From a bacterium (GTDB lineage Bacteria; Verrucomicrobiota; Kiritimatiellia; UBA8416; CAMZLY01): a DNA stretch of 28,133 nucleotides. The stretch spans positions 1-28,133 of the forward strand of contig DAOVUR010000001.1 in assembly GCA_030632465.1 (NCBI GenBank). Reading direction: 5' to 3'. Made by a program: the position numbers and the translations under genes. Below, in pieces: positions 1 to 7,102 of the stretch (the first letter of the stretch is position 1; each line of letters starts with the position of its first letter). Under the pieces are notes generated by a model. It was not told where the DNA came from, did no database searches, and worked only from the letters and a program-made list of their open reading frames with translations.

Positions 1-112
1 CCAAACTGCTTACGACGCAAAGTCTTGGACGGCCTCGTAGACCTCAGACCATCTTAATAGCGCACCGCACCCCGTAGAGCAACTTCATCGCTCAGCGTTC
101 ATCGTTCATCGT
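1..112. repeat. Intergenic edge with dispersed repeat fragments
   Basis: No gene is visible. The stretch holds one copy of the dispersed motif AATAGCGCACCG (56-67) followed by the companion string CGTAGAGC. Its right part (84-115) is a 7-bp tandem array which, read on the minus strand, starts with the guaD stop codon. The window edge truncates whatever lies further left. Confidence 0.6.
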
Positions 113-115
113 TCA
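84..115 (-). repeat. TGAACGA-type 7-bp tandem array at the guaD stop
   Basis: Read on the minus strand, four units of seven bases follow each other: TGAACGA twice, then TGAACGC and TGAGCGA, followed by a partial TGAAG. The first TGA is the stop codon of guaD. The period of 7 moves each following TGA to a new frame, so readthrough in any frame soon meets a stop. Confidence 0.8.
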
Positions 116-586
116 ATAAACCACCTTATCAGGATTAGCCGCCCAGCCAGTAAGCACCGCCGCCCCTTCATCCTGCAATTCTTGCACAAAAACGACAGCA
201 CGCGCCTCTAACGGTAAAGCCACTTCTTTATATAAGAATTCATCATCAAATCCAGCTGCCGCCGCATCTTTACGCGTAGCAGCATATACCACTCGCTTTA
301 TCCTAGCCCAATAAGTGGCCGCTAGACACATAGGACAAGGCTCACAACTAGCATATAGAGTACATTCAGAGAGATCATGATCACCCAACTCAGAACAGGC
401 ATTACGTATCGCCACCACCTCAGCATGTGCCGTTGGATCATGCGCGGCAACAACCTGATTGCACCCTTCGCCAACAATAACGCCATCCTTAACAACCACA
501 GCACCAAACGGACCATGCCCCCCATCAGAAGAGTTTCTTACAGCAAGATCCAATGCCACCTTTAAAAATTTAATATCATTATTCAC
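113..586 (-). CDS. guaD: Guanine deaminase (CDA-fold nucleoside deaminase)
   Basis: Likely converts guanine to xanthine in cytosolic purine salvage. The 157-aa protein matches the length of the Bacillus-type guanine deaminase. Visible zinc-site motifs are DPTAHAE (His54, catalytic Glu56) and CEPCPMC (Cys84, Cys87). YWAR near 92, AGFDDEF near 111 and a C-terminal Trp148 plus final Tyr157 recall the domain-swapped tail that separates GuaD from tRNA adenosine deaminase TadA and from cytidine deaminases. The start is GTG (584-586), chosen because GAGGTG lies a few bases upstream. The gene is alone on the minus strand and diverges from the next gene. Its stop codon is the first unit of a 7-bp tandem array. 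Residual doubt is only about substrate. Confidence 0.87.
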   Translation of the reverse strand: MNNDIKFLKVALDLAVRNSSDGGHGPFGAVVVKDGVIVGEGCNQVVAAHDPTAHAEVVAIRNACSELGDHDLSECTLYASCEPCPMCLAATYWARIKRVVYAATRKDAAAAGFDDEFLYKEVALPLEARAVVFVQELQDEGAAVLTGWAANPDKVVY

Positions 587-604
587 AATACACCTCTCTT
601 TTTA

Positions 605-634
605 CTTGTCTGCACAACAAAATAATAACACAAT
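605..634 (+). promoter_or_regulatory. Promoter-like box shared with the gene at 5512
   Basis: TTGTCT (606-611), a 17-base spacer and CACAAT (629-634) resemble a sigma70 promoter. Without gaps, 22 of 30 bases match the stretch at 5444-5473, which lies at a similar distance from the start of another membrane-protein gene. The longest shared run is AATAACACAAT. Which hexamer is the true -10 is uncertain. Confidence 0.5.
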
Positions 635-680
635 ATACAGCTAATCAAAAATAATTTTATATAAAAGGAGAGGAAGCAAG

Positions 681-1160
681 ATGACAGAAGAAAAGAAAAA
701 TGACGAAGTAACAGAACAAGCAGCAACCGAAACAGCTGTAACAGAGGAACCTAAAACAGAAACAGTTCCACCAACACCTGTTGAAGAACCTGCAGCAACA
801 CCTGAAACACCAGCAATGGATGAAATTGAAGATGGCAAATCTTTTGCTATTTTATCATACGTACTTACCTTTATCGGTATCCCATTCTTCCTTGTTCCAC
901 TAATCATGCGCAACAATAGCTTTTCCTTATATCACGCCAAACAGTGCCTTCTTCTAGCACTAGCTGGAATTGTACTGGGTACAATAAGCGGATTACTAGT
1001 GGCTGTATGTATCGGTTTGATTCTACTACCTGTAGTTGCCATTATGCTTATCGTATTTACAGTTATGGGCTTAATGAATGCAATTAACGGTAAAGCAGAG
1101 CCAGTACCGCTAATCGGAAAGTTTGCAGAAGATTGGTTCAAAGGAATCCAGAAAGTATAA
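681..1160 (+). CDS. Small membrane protein, DUF4870-like, with acidic N-terminal tail
   Basis: The 159-aa protein has a low-complexity T/E/P-rich acidic tail (residues 1-50), then a hydrophobic domain with about three membrane segments (about 54-76, 89-110 and 112-135). The FSLYHAKQCLLLAL stretch between segments 1 and 2 and the terminal PLIGKFAEDWFKGI resemble the DUF4870/Tic20-like family. Function is unknown; members are small inner-membrane proteins. The start is fixed by AAGGAGAGG at 665-673. The gene shares an upstream promoter-like box and a 3' hairpin with the longer membrane-protein gene at 5512-6591, which also has an acidic K/E/T-rich tail. The family call rests on pattern memory. 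Confidence 0.7.
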   Translation: MTEEKKNDEVTEQAATETAVTEEPKTETVPPTPVEEPAATPETPAMDEIEDGKSFAILSYVLTFIGIPFFLVPLIMRNNSFSLYHAKQCLLLALAGIVLGTISGLLVAVCIGLILLPVVAIMLIVFTVMGLMNAINGKAEPVPLIGKFAEDWFKGIQKV

Positions 1161-1177
1161 TTAGAACCACGTATAAA

Positions 1178-1215
1178 CTAGCGTCCCCAATGACCTCGTG
1201 TCATTGGAACGAAAG
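1178..1215 (+). promoter_or_regulatory. Conserved 3' hairpin element, copy A
   Basis: Stem CCAATGAC (1187-1194) pairs with GTCATTGG (1200-1207) and is followed by AACGAAAG. An element of identical length (38 nt) with the same outer stem and the same tail lies after the gene at 5512-6591. It sits between the stop codon and the terminator, so it would be in the 3' UTR. Confidence 0.6.
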
Positions 1216-1220
1216 ACAGA

Positions 1221-1256
1221 AAAGGGTAATCTGCAAAGATTACCCCTTTCTTTTTC
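1221..1256 (+). terminator. Rho-independent terminator
   Basis: A 12-bp stem (1221-1232 with 1237-1249, one bulged C), a GCAA tetraloop and a following T-rich run form a typical intrinsic terminator for the gene ending at 1160. Confidence 0.85.
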
Positions 1257-1289
1257 ACCTTAAACTTCTAAACCATTGAACCTTAATAG

Positions 1290-1712
1290 ATGAACTGGAA
1301 ACTGAAAAACTTACAGCCGCTCGAAAACAACTACGAATTAATTTTCGGCGTGTTAGTTATTCCTATAACAGCAACTATTTATATAGGGATATCATTCTTA
1401 CCAGTTGCACTAATGCCAACCTGTCACTTTCATGCAGCCACAGGACTACCCTGCCCGACATGCGGAGCCACCAGAGCATTACATCTATTATCATCAGGAG
1501 ACTTCACTCAAGCGTGGCTTATGCAACCCCTGCTAATAACCACTGCAATCTGCGCCGCAATATATTCGCTCTACTCCTTCATTGTCGTGCTAGGTAAGCT
1601 GCCAAGAATACGAGTAGCCAAGATAACAAAAAAAGATCGACGCCTTATCCTAACCAGCTGCATAACCCTATTCTTACTCAACTGGCTCTACCTAACCTTA
1701 ACAGGAATATGA
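1290..1712 (+). CDS. DUF2752 family membrane protein
   Basis: 140 aa with four hydrophobic segments (about 18-42, 78-101 and 118-138, plus a short one around the motif). The family signature is clear: Cys45 in PTCHFHAATG, then TGLPCPTCGATRA (51-63, Cys55 and Cys58) and a GD-x4-A-W-x-x-QP segment (70-80). The CPxCG motif could bind metal, but the family has no firm biochemical role. The gene follows the terminator at 1221-1256 and so is probably a separate unit. No clear ribosome-binding site is seen before the ATG at 1290. It is convergent with the minus-strand DUF456 gene across a repeat-filled spacer. Confidence 0.83.
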   Translation: MNWKLKNLQPLENNYELIFGVLVIPITATIYIGISFLPVALMPTCHFHAATGLPCPTCGATRALHLLSSGDFTQAWLMQPLLITTAICAAIYSLYSFIVVLGKLPRIRVAKITKKDRRLILTSCITLFLLNWLYLTLTGI

Positions 1713-2071
1713 AACAAGATTACAGGTAGCGCGATCTCTTCCATCTTCTCCCGCAACTGCGGAACATGCCGAGCTAGCCATAGAGAATCTGTCATGCGTT
1801 GCTAGCCACCCTTAGGAATGTCAGCATGGCGTGCATTTTATTGTCGAGCCTGCGAGACAATCAAATAAACGCCATACAGTAGAGCACACCATCAAACAGA
1901 CTCGTGCCTGCCGTGAGCCTGCCGAACCGGTATTCGTGCATTCGTGGCAATTCCTCTTTTAGTTTTCAGTAGTGCGTTCCGTTGAGCAGAAAATCATTTT
2001 GTCAAAAAATATTTTCAGTACATAGGCACCGTCGAGCGGGAAGTCATTCTGTAAAAAAAATTCAGTAGTCC
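1713..2071. repeat. Convergent intergenic region filled by a composite repeat module
   Basis: No gene. The region contains a CTTCTCCCGCAACTGCG string (about 1746-1762, also near 22219), hairpin copy 1 (1826-1875), ATTCGTG-type short tandems (about 1931-1950) and TCATTTTGTC/TCATTCTGT strings near 1993 and 2051. The same parts, in the same order, recur at 11036-11391, 14966-15381, 18228-18531 and 21981-22714. Confidence 0.7.
1826..1875. repeat. Module hairpin, copy 1
   Basis: Imperfect palindrome with 20-nt arms and a 10-nt loop. Arms start ATGGCGT and end ACGCCAT. This copy differs from the others at the mismatch positions (ATTTTATTGTC against GACAATCAAAT). Confidence 0.8.
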
Positions 2072-2629
2072 TTAACTATCCGCAAAACCAGCAAAAAAGA
2101 TAAGCCCACCCAGCAGTACAATAATCATCCCGAAAGTGACCATAACTTTAAGCACTACGATCAGTACCCGCGCAATCACAGCACCCCAGGCAATATCAAC
2201 AGCATGCGCTGCCTCAAGTCGTTGTCGCTCCACCAGAAAAACTAAAAGAAAACTGCCAACCATCATGCCCAGCAAACTACCGATGATTGGAATCGGAATA
2301 AAACTACCCACTACCATTCCTAATAAGCCGCCAATAATAGCCATAAATCCGGCAAATCGAGAACCACCACGTTTAGCAACCCCCCATGCACCAGCCATAG
2401 CCTCAGCAAACTCCACAGCAGCTGATAGCAGCACAAAAATAGTGATTGTCCACCAACCAGGAAAAGAGAACCCACGTACTATCGCAGCAATAATGGTAGC
2501 CAGCACCACCAGCCAGGTACCTGATATAGAAAGACATGAGAGAAGCAGCGCAACCAAGCAGAGTACTACTATTATTAGATAGACTAACCCCACCCCAGCA
2601 ACCTGAAAGAAATTAAGCAACATCTCCAT
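2072..2629 (-). CDS. DUF456 family membrane protein
   Basis: 185 aa and almost wholly hydrophobic, with about five to six membrane segments. Family marks are SISGTWLVVL (34-43), the acidic VEFAEAMAGAWGVAKRGGS stretch (72-90) and a glycine-zipper-like run (IIGGLLGMVVGSFIPIPIIG, 98-117) repeated as LLGMMVGSF. DUF456 proteins are predicted inner-membrane proteins without known activity. A weak GGA-rich ribosome-binding site precedes the ATG at 2629. The gene lies about 50 bases downstream of the beta-barrel gene in the same direction and may be co-transcribed with it. Confidence 0.8.
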   Translation of the reverse strand: MEMLLNFFQVAGVGLVYLIIVVLCLVALLLSCLSISGTWLVVLATIIAAIVRGFSFPGWWTITIFVLLSAAVEFAEAMAGAWGVAKRGGSRFAGFMAIIGGLLGMVVGSFIPIPIIGSLLGMMVGSFLLVFLVERQRLEAAHAVDIAWGAVIARVLIVVLKVMVTFGMIIVLLGGLIFFAGFADS

Positions 2630-2676
2630 ATAGTTTTCCGGCAGTTAAATCTGTGCTAATCTGAGTAATCTGTGGA

Positions 2677-3441
2677 TTAGAAATGATAACGAAAACTAGC
2701 TCTTGCTGATATATCATCTTCTGTTACATCAAACATCCAAGCCTGTCCGCCAATAGATATGCTTCTAGTGAAATATAGATCAATACCAGCAACAACACCA
2801 AACTCTTGTTTGGCACTAAAATCAGTATCGCCAACACCTGTATCAAGCGAACCATTAACAAAGCTAAGTGCCGGCCCTGCATAAATCGAAAGTCTGAAAA
2901 GCTCACTATCATTATCTATTCTGCTATTACGTTCAAATCTTTCGTAAGCTATTGGTAGCGCAATAAGAATGTCATTCCAGTCCATATTACCAGCACCTGT
3001 ATCAGCCTCATAGCGTGCGAATTCTGCAAAAGCACGTATAGTCACTCTGTCGCCAGTAGCAACTTTAGGCTCTCTGATATACCATTTATATAGATTTGCA
3101 TTTGCACCTACAGACCATTTAACCTGCCTGCTATCAGCCTGTCCAAGTATAAAGTCACTACTATTTTCCGACTGACCAACTGTTGCAAAAACTGTTAACC
3201 AATCGATCACATCATACCCTAAGAACAGACTTACCGAAGATGCATCAAGCCGAAAGTCTTCTCCTTGGTCAGGCTCAACATAACGCTTGATATTCTCATA
3301 ATTCACACCAACCGAAAATTTATCAGCACTGCCAACAGCCATAAAATCATCACCTGTACCACCTGGTAATGTTGCAGCCTGCGTATGTGATAACCCAACG
3401 ATTACAAAAACAATTAATCCTAAAACAATGCTTTTCTTCAT
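2677..3441 (-). CDS. Outer-membrane beta-barrel protein
   Basis: Starting at the ATG at 3441 (preceded by GGAAGGA), the product is 254 aa. It begins with a signal peptide (MKKSIVLGLIVFVIVGLSHTQA, predicted cut after Ala22). The mature part has alternating hydrophobic/polar strands typical of a small barrel (KFSVGVNYENI, WLTVFATVGQ, WSVGANANLYKW, ASFRYHF) and ends in Phe, the usual BAM-recognition residue. The reading frame stays open 28 codons further upstream, but that extension has no signal sequence and was rejected. No specific function can be given; it could be a porin-like or structural barrel. An operator-like palindrome (3526-3542) lies 85 bases upstream, just after argS. Confidence 0.78.
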   Translation of the reverse strand: MKKSIVLGLIVFVIVGLSHTQAATLPGGTGDDFMAVGSADKFSVGVNYENIKRYVEPDQGEDFRLDASSVSLFLGYDVIDWLTVFATVGQSENSSDFILGQADSRQVKWSVGANANLYKWYIREPKVATGDRVTIRAFAEFARYEADTGAGNMDWNDILIALPIAYERFERNSRIDNDSELFRLSIYAGPALSFVNGSLDTGVGDTDFSAKQEFGVVAGIDLYFTRSISIGGQAWMFDVTEDDISARASFRYHF

Positions 3442-3525
3442 AAACTTATTCCTTCCAATAAATTTCCAACAGCAGGAAAAATAATCACTCAAAATATTAA
3501 ACTTAGTCTCACGGAAAACTGCCAC

Positions 3526-3542
3526 AATGTCAAGATGACATT
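3526..3542. promoter_or_regulatory. Perfect 7-3-7 palindrome between argS and the beta-barrel gene
   Basis: AATGTCA and TGACATT are separated by three bases. On the minus strand it contains a TTGACA hexamer, so it could be an operator overlapping a -35 box for the downstream barrel gene. There is no T-run after it, which makes a terminator unlikely. Confidence 0.4.
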
Positions 3543-3547
3543 CTCCG

Positions 3548-5284
3548 CTATATCCTATCAGGTGTCTCTATACCCAACAGTCCCAAGCCATCCCTCAATA
3601 CTGTAGCAACCATCCCGCACAGCCTTATTCGGCTCTCACGAACACCTTCCTCAGCCTTCAAAAACGGAACTGTCTGATAAAATGTACTATATGCCTGAGC
3701 AAGGTCATACAGGTAATCAGCTATAACACTTGGTTTATATGACGATGCAGCACGAATCACAGTTTCCCCAAAACGCGCCACCTTTATTGCTAACTTACGC
3801 TCTATATCTTCAGAAAACAGTAGCGGGTAAGAATTAAAATCAATATCCTCAAACCGTTCACGATACTTGTCCGAGACACTCGCTATACGCGCGTAGGCAT
3901 ACTGCAAGTATGGACCTGAATTACCATCAAGAGCTAACGCCTTCTCCCAAGTGAATGTGACTGTCGACTGCGGATTCTGGCTAAGATCAGCATACTTAAC
4001 CGCACCGATTCCCACAGCCCTAGCAATATCTTTTTGCACATCCTCAGATAGCTCCAAACTAGACCGGCTAACAATTTCAAAGGCTCGCCGCTCAGCCTCA
4101 TCAAGCAGCATCTCTAACTTAATAACATTACCTTCACGAGTTGAGAAAACTCCACTCGGCAATCTCATTAAGCCAAACCAAACATGCTTCAACTCAACAT
4201 CATAACCAAGTTTCTTGCTGATACAGAAGAACTGCTTAAAATGCGCCTGCTGCCGCTCATCAGTGACATACACAATTGTGTCAGGCTTAAATTCATCCAC
4301 GCGACTAGCAACAGTAGCAATATCAGTTGTCGCATAATTAAAACCACCATCACTTTTTCTAACAATGCAAACTGGCAGCTTTTCCTCTTCCAAGAAAACA
4401 ACCAAAGCACCCTCACTCTCCTCTGCCAGCTTCTTCTCCAGCAGTAGATCAAGCGTAGGCTGCAATCTATCATTATAAAAGCTTTCGCCACGCACGTAAT
4501 CAAATTTAACATCAAGACGAGAATAAACCCGTTCAAACTCTCCCATACTCAGTTCTATGAACTCGTCCCAGAGCGCTATATTATCCTTATCACCCTGTTG
4601 CAACTTAACCAACTCTTGACGACACTGCGTCAGCCACTCATCATCTTCACGACTCTTTTCATAGCTTTTCACATAGACGCGCTCTAGCTCAGCAACCGGA
4701 TCAGCTTTCAGGGCAGCTTGGTCTATAAAGTTACGGTATCCCATAATGATGATCCCAAACTGAGTTCCCCAGTCACCAATATGATTATCAGCAATAACAC
4801 GATATCCTAAAGCTCGATACATACGATCAATCGTATTACCTATAATTGTCGAACGTATATGACCAATATGCATCGGCTTAGCTATATTTGGACTTGAGTA
4901 ATCAACAACAACAGTATGACCATCACCTACATCAGACACAGCGCAGAACGAATCAGCACTCATCTTTTCCAAATATGCAACTAACCACTCATCTTTAATA
5001 TAGATATTTATAAAACCAGGCCCTGCCACTTCAAGCTTCTCGATAAAATCAGGCAGTTTTGCACCATCAACCACAGCCTGCGCAATATCACGTGGCGCCT
5101 TACCAAGCTTTTTAGCCAACGGCATTGCCTCATTACACTGGTAGTCACCAAGACCACGCGCACCAGCCATTGCAACACTAACATTACTAAAATCTACATC
5201 CGTATCACTAAATATAGTAGCGAATACCCCTCTAACCCAGTCAGTAAGAAGATTCACTACCGTACAATCATTATTCCTATTCAT
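3548..5284 (-). CDS. argS: Arginyl-tRNA synthetase
   Basis: Class I aminoacyl-tRNA synthetase that charges tRNA-Arg. The length of 578 aa is typical (about 577 in E. coli). Visible parts in order are the N-terminal Add-1 domain (AGARGLGDYQCNEAM), a HIGH motif at 139-142 (in SSPNIAKPMHIGHIRS), the catalytic insert with DNHIGDWGTQFG (167-178), and FSTREGNV (380-387) in place of KMSKS. The anticodon-binding DALR domain follows, with YLQYAYARI. The loose KMSKS is normal for many ArgRS enzymes. GAGGG a few bases before the ATG at 5284 supports the start. The gene diverges from the membrane-protein gene at 5512. Confidence 0.97.
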   Translation of the reverse strand: MNRNNDCTVVNLLTDWVRGVFATIFSDTDVDFSNVSVAMAGARGLGDYQCNEAMPLAKKLGKAPRDIAQAVVDGAKLPDFIEKLEVAGPGFINIYIKDEWLVAYLEKMSADSFCAVSDVGDGHTVVVDYSSPNIAKPMHIGHIRSTIIGNTIDRMYRALGYRVIADNHIGDWGTQFGIIIMGYRNFIDQAALKADPVAELERVYVKSYEKSREDDEWLTQCRQELVKLQQGDKDNIALWDEFIELSMGEFERVYSRLDVKFDYVRGESFYNDRLQPTLDLLLEKKLAEESEGALVVFLEEEKLPVCIVRKSDGGFNYATTDIATVASRVDEFKPDTIVYVTDERQQAHFKQFFCISKKLGYDVELKHVWFGLMRLPSGVFSTREGNVIKLEMLLDEAERRAFEIVSRSSLELSEDVQKDIARAVGIGAVKYADLSQNPQSTVTFTWEKALALDGNSGPYLQYAYARIASVSDKYRERFEDIDFNSYPLLFSEDIERKLAIKVARFGETVIRAASSYKPSVIADYLYDLAQAYSTFYQTVPFLKAEEGVRESRIRLCGMVATVLRDGLGLLGIETPDRI

Positions 5285-5443
5285 TATTCCCTCAAATCTA
5301 TAAAAGTCTCTAAAATCAATAAAACAGCCAACATTATATACTCAACTATCACAAAATTAACAAGAAACAAAAAATAGTTTTCCCCATAGGTCGGGCGACC
5401 TTCTCGAGATAGCCACAAAACTCGCAAACTCCCCTCTTTTTTC

Positions 5444-5473
5444 CTTGCCAACACCACTTCAGAATAACACAAT
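5444..5473 (+). promoter_or_regulatory. Promoter-like box shared with the gene at 681
   Basis: TTGCCA (5445-5450), a 17-base spacer and CACAAT (5468-5473). Without gaps, 22 of 30 bases match 605-634. It lies 38 bases before the ATG at 5512, against 46 in the other copy. Confidence 0.5.
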
Positions 5474-5511
5474 CTAATTTTGAAGATATTAAAACTGATA
5501 AAGGGGAGAAA

Positions 5512-6591
5512 ATGACAGATTCCACAGAGAAAAAAAATAAGACCACTAAAGACGAGACAGCTAAAAGCCCAGAAAACACAAAAGATACTGTAGAAGACAC
5601 CACAAAAGATACCGTAACTATCGAAGCTGAAACTGAAGATAAGCCAAGTAGCGACGAAGCGACCACCAACCCTGAAGCTGAAAAAAGTGCAGCTGAAAAA
5701 GATGATGATAAATTCATAGAATCAACAAAGAAGTTTGTAGCATCAGCTATAGATTTTATAAGTGGCCTATATGCAAAACTAAAAAATGCAATTGAGGCAT
5801 CTGGCTTTGATCCACAAATGCAGTCAAAAACTGTCGACCGTATACTTGACTGGGTGAAAAATCGTTACCCATCAGAAACTTACAAATCGTTCTCCGACTT
5901 CCTGACCACTCTTGGTCATTGGGGAATTGTACTTGCAGAGATATTAGTAATACTATTTGGTCTCACAGCCGCCATTAAATTAGGCAACTGGGTATATGCT
6001 GCCTACTCTGTTGGTATCGCTATTCTATTAGCTGTCTTTCAATATATAGCAAATCGATTCTTAACAGCAGGCGACACTCTAATAGAAGCAACACCAAGTT
6101 CACTGCAATCCACTGCATTTATGGACTGCGCTGCACTCCTTACAGAAATAGCCGGACTGCTATTTTTCCTTACATCAATGATAATTGCCCACAATATAGG
6201 CCAATGGAGCATGCTCTGGGTCGGTTTAGGCATCTGGTGCCTCTGCGATGCCTTCAGCTACATTGCAATCAACCCAAAACTAACAAATATCGAAATCAAG
6301 ACCGATATCAGTGCTGGTGAAGAAGCAATTGGTATTCTATCCTTTATCGTTAAAACAATTATCCGAATTGTCCCTATTGCATTTGGCGCAGGTACAATTA
6401 TCGGCGTAATCGGCCTACTATCAGGCACAATATCACTTATGTTCACAGGAGTAGCCGCAGCAGGTGTAGCATCTATACGCCTAATCATTCTCTGCACATG
6501 CCTCCCATTCGCAAGCTATATATTCTTCGCATTCTATCACTTAACCATTGATATTTTGCGCTCAATTCTTAGCCTGTCTAACAGAAAGTAG
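5512..6591 (+). CDS. Multi-pass membrane protein with charged low-complexity N-terminus
   Basis: 359 aa. Residues 1-65 form a K/E/D/T-rich hydrophilic tail with an internal repeat (TKDTVEDT then TKDTVTIE). A short amphipathic region (68-128) follows, then about six membrane segments (about 132-154, 158-181, 203-226, 232-252, 285-312 and 315-345). I do not recognise a family. The start is fixed by AAGGGGAG at 5501-5508. The gene shares a promoter-like box and a 38-nt 3' hairpin with the gene at 681-1160; both products pair an acidic tail with a membrane domain, which suggests a common regulon and perhaps a common role at the membrane. The sequences are not obviously homologous outside the tails. 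Confidence 0.75.
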   Translation: MTDSTEKKNKTTKDETAKSPENTKDTVEDTTKDTVTIEAETEDKPSSDEATTNPEAEKSAAEKDDDKFIESTKKFVASAIDFISGLYAKLKNAIEASGFDPQMQSKTVDRILDWVKNRYPSETYKSFSDFLTTLGHWGIVLAEILVILFGLTAAIKLGNWVYAAYSVGIAILLAVFQYIANRFLTAGDTLIEATPSSLQSTAFMDCAALLTEIAGLLFFLTSMIIAHNIGQWSMLWVGLGIWCLCDAFSYIAINPKLTNIEIKTDISAGEEAIGILSFIVKTIIRIVPIAFGAGTIIGVIGLLSGTISLMFTGVAAAGVASIRLIILCTCLPFASYIFFAFYHLTIDILRSILSLSNRK

Positions 6592-6611
6592 TAGTCGAGA
6601 TATCGATAAAA

Positions 6612-6656
6612 CTAATACCCCCAACGAGCTAGCCCCGTTGGAACGAAAGTTTTTTT
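6612..6656 (+). terminator. Conserved 3' hairpin element, copy B, acting as terminator
   Basis: CCAACG (6621-6626) pairs with CGTTGG (6636-6641), followed by AACGAAAG and seven T (6650-6656). It is the counterpart of 1178-1215. The T-A pair of copy A is C-G here, so the stem is kept by a compensatory change. Confidence 0.7.
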
Positions 6657-6710
6657 GTTGCAAGCGCCGAACTTAGGATTCTGAGTTGTTAATTCTTTTT
6701 ATTTAATATA

Positions 6711-6739
6711 TTGACATAAAGACGTAGTTTCCCTATCTT
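6711..6739 (+). promoter_or_regulatory. Sigma70-type promoter of rpsU
   Basis: A perfect TTGACA (6711-6716), a 17-base spacer and TATCTT (6734-6739) stand about 80 bases before the rpsU start, giving a leader of about 70 nt. Confidence 0.75.
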
Positions 6740-6758
6740 TTGGCGCTGAATTCACTGA

Positions 6759-6816
6759 TGAGCCATTTTATTTTTACACAAGGCTCAAGTTATAGAAGGG
6801 AAGGTGATTAAACACC
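6759..6816 (+). promoter_or_regulatory. Structured rpsU leader
   Basis: TGAGCC (6759-6764) can pair with GGCTCA (6782-6787). A second small stem, GGTG (6803-6806) with CACC (6813-6816), lies between the purine-rich GGGAAGG and the ATG. The second stem would shorten an otherwise long spacing between ribosome-binding site and start. Whether it regulates anything is unknown. Confidence 0.35.
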
Positions 6817-6817
6817 A

Positions 6818-7012
6818 ATGATTCAAATTAAATTAAAACGCGGCGAAGCTGTCGAACGTGCCATCAAACGTCTAAAAAAAGTTATGGACAAAGAAGGCAT
6901 AATGAAGGAACTAAGAGCTAATCGTTACTACGAAAAGCCAAGCGAAAGAAAACGCAAGAAATCAGCACGTGCTCGTGCAAGAGTTGCTAGCGACGCTAAA
7001 TATAATAGATAA
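6818..7012 (+). CDS. rpsU: 30S ribosomal protein S21
   Basis: 64 aa and highly basic. The N-terminal MIQIKLKRGEAVERAIKRLK and the ELRANRYYEKPSERKRKK core are characteristic of bacterial bS21, which sits near the 3' end of 16S rRNA and helps start-site selection; the length is typical. The gene is a monocistron, with a strong promoter upstream and a clear intrinsic terminator immediately downstream. It is not linked to dnaG-rpoD or the GatB/YqeY genes often seen beside it. Confidence 0.96.
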   Translation: MIQIKLKRGEAVERAIKRLKKVMDKEGIMKELRANRYYEKPSERKRKKSARARARVASDAKYNR

Positions 7013-7040
7013 TTAATTATTATTATTTAACAAAAAATAC

Positions 7041-7080
7041 AGCTCTCTGTGCATATAAAAAGCCAGAGAGCTTCTTTTTT
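7041..7080 (+). terminator. Rho-independent terminator after rpsU
   Basis: GCTCTCTG (7042-7049) pairs with CAGAGAGC (7064-7071), followed by TTCTTTTTT. Confidence 0.9.
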
Positions 7081-7102
7081 AACTGTAGAATGAACCACTA
7101 TT

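Noticed and set aside
2136..2582. 148-aa frame opposite the DUF456 gene
   Set aside because: Antisense shadow of a hydrophobic gene; composition is low complexity (T/P/I-rich) and there is no start signal.
3442..3525. N-terminal extension of the beta-barrel protein
   Set aside because: The 28 extra residues precede a perfect signal peptide and lack a ribosome-binding site, while GGAAGGA stands before the ATG at 3441.
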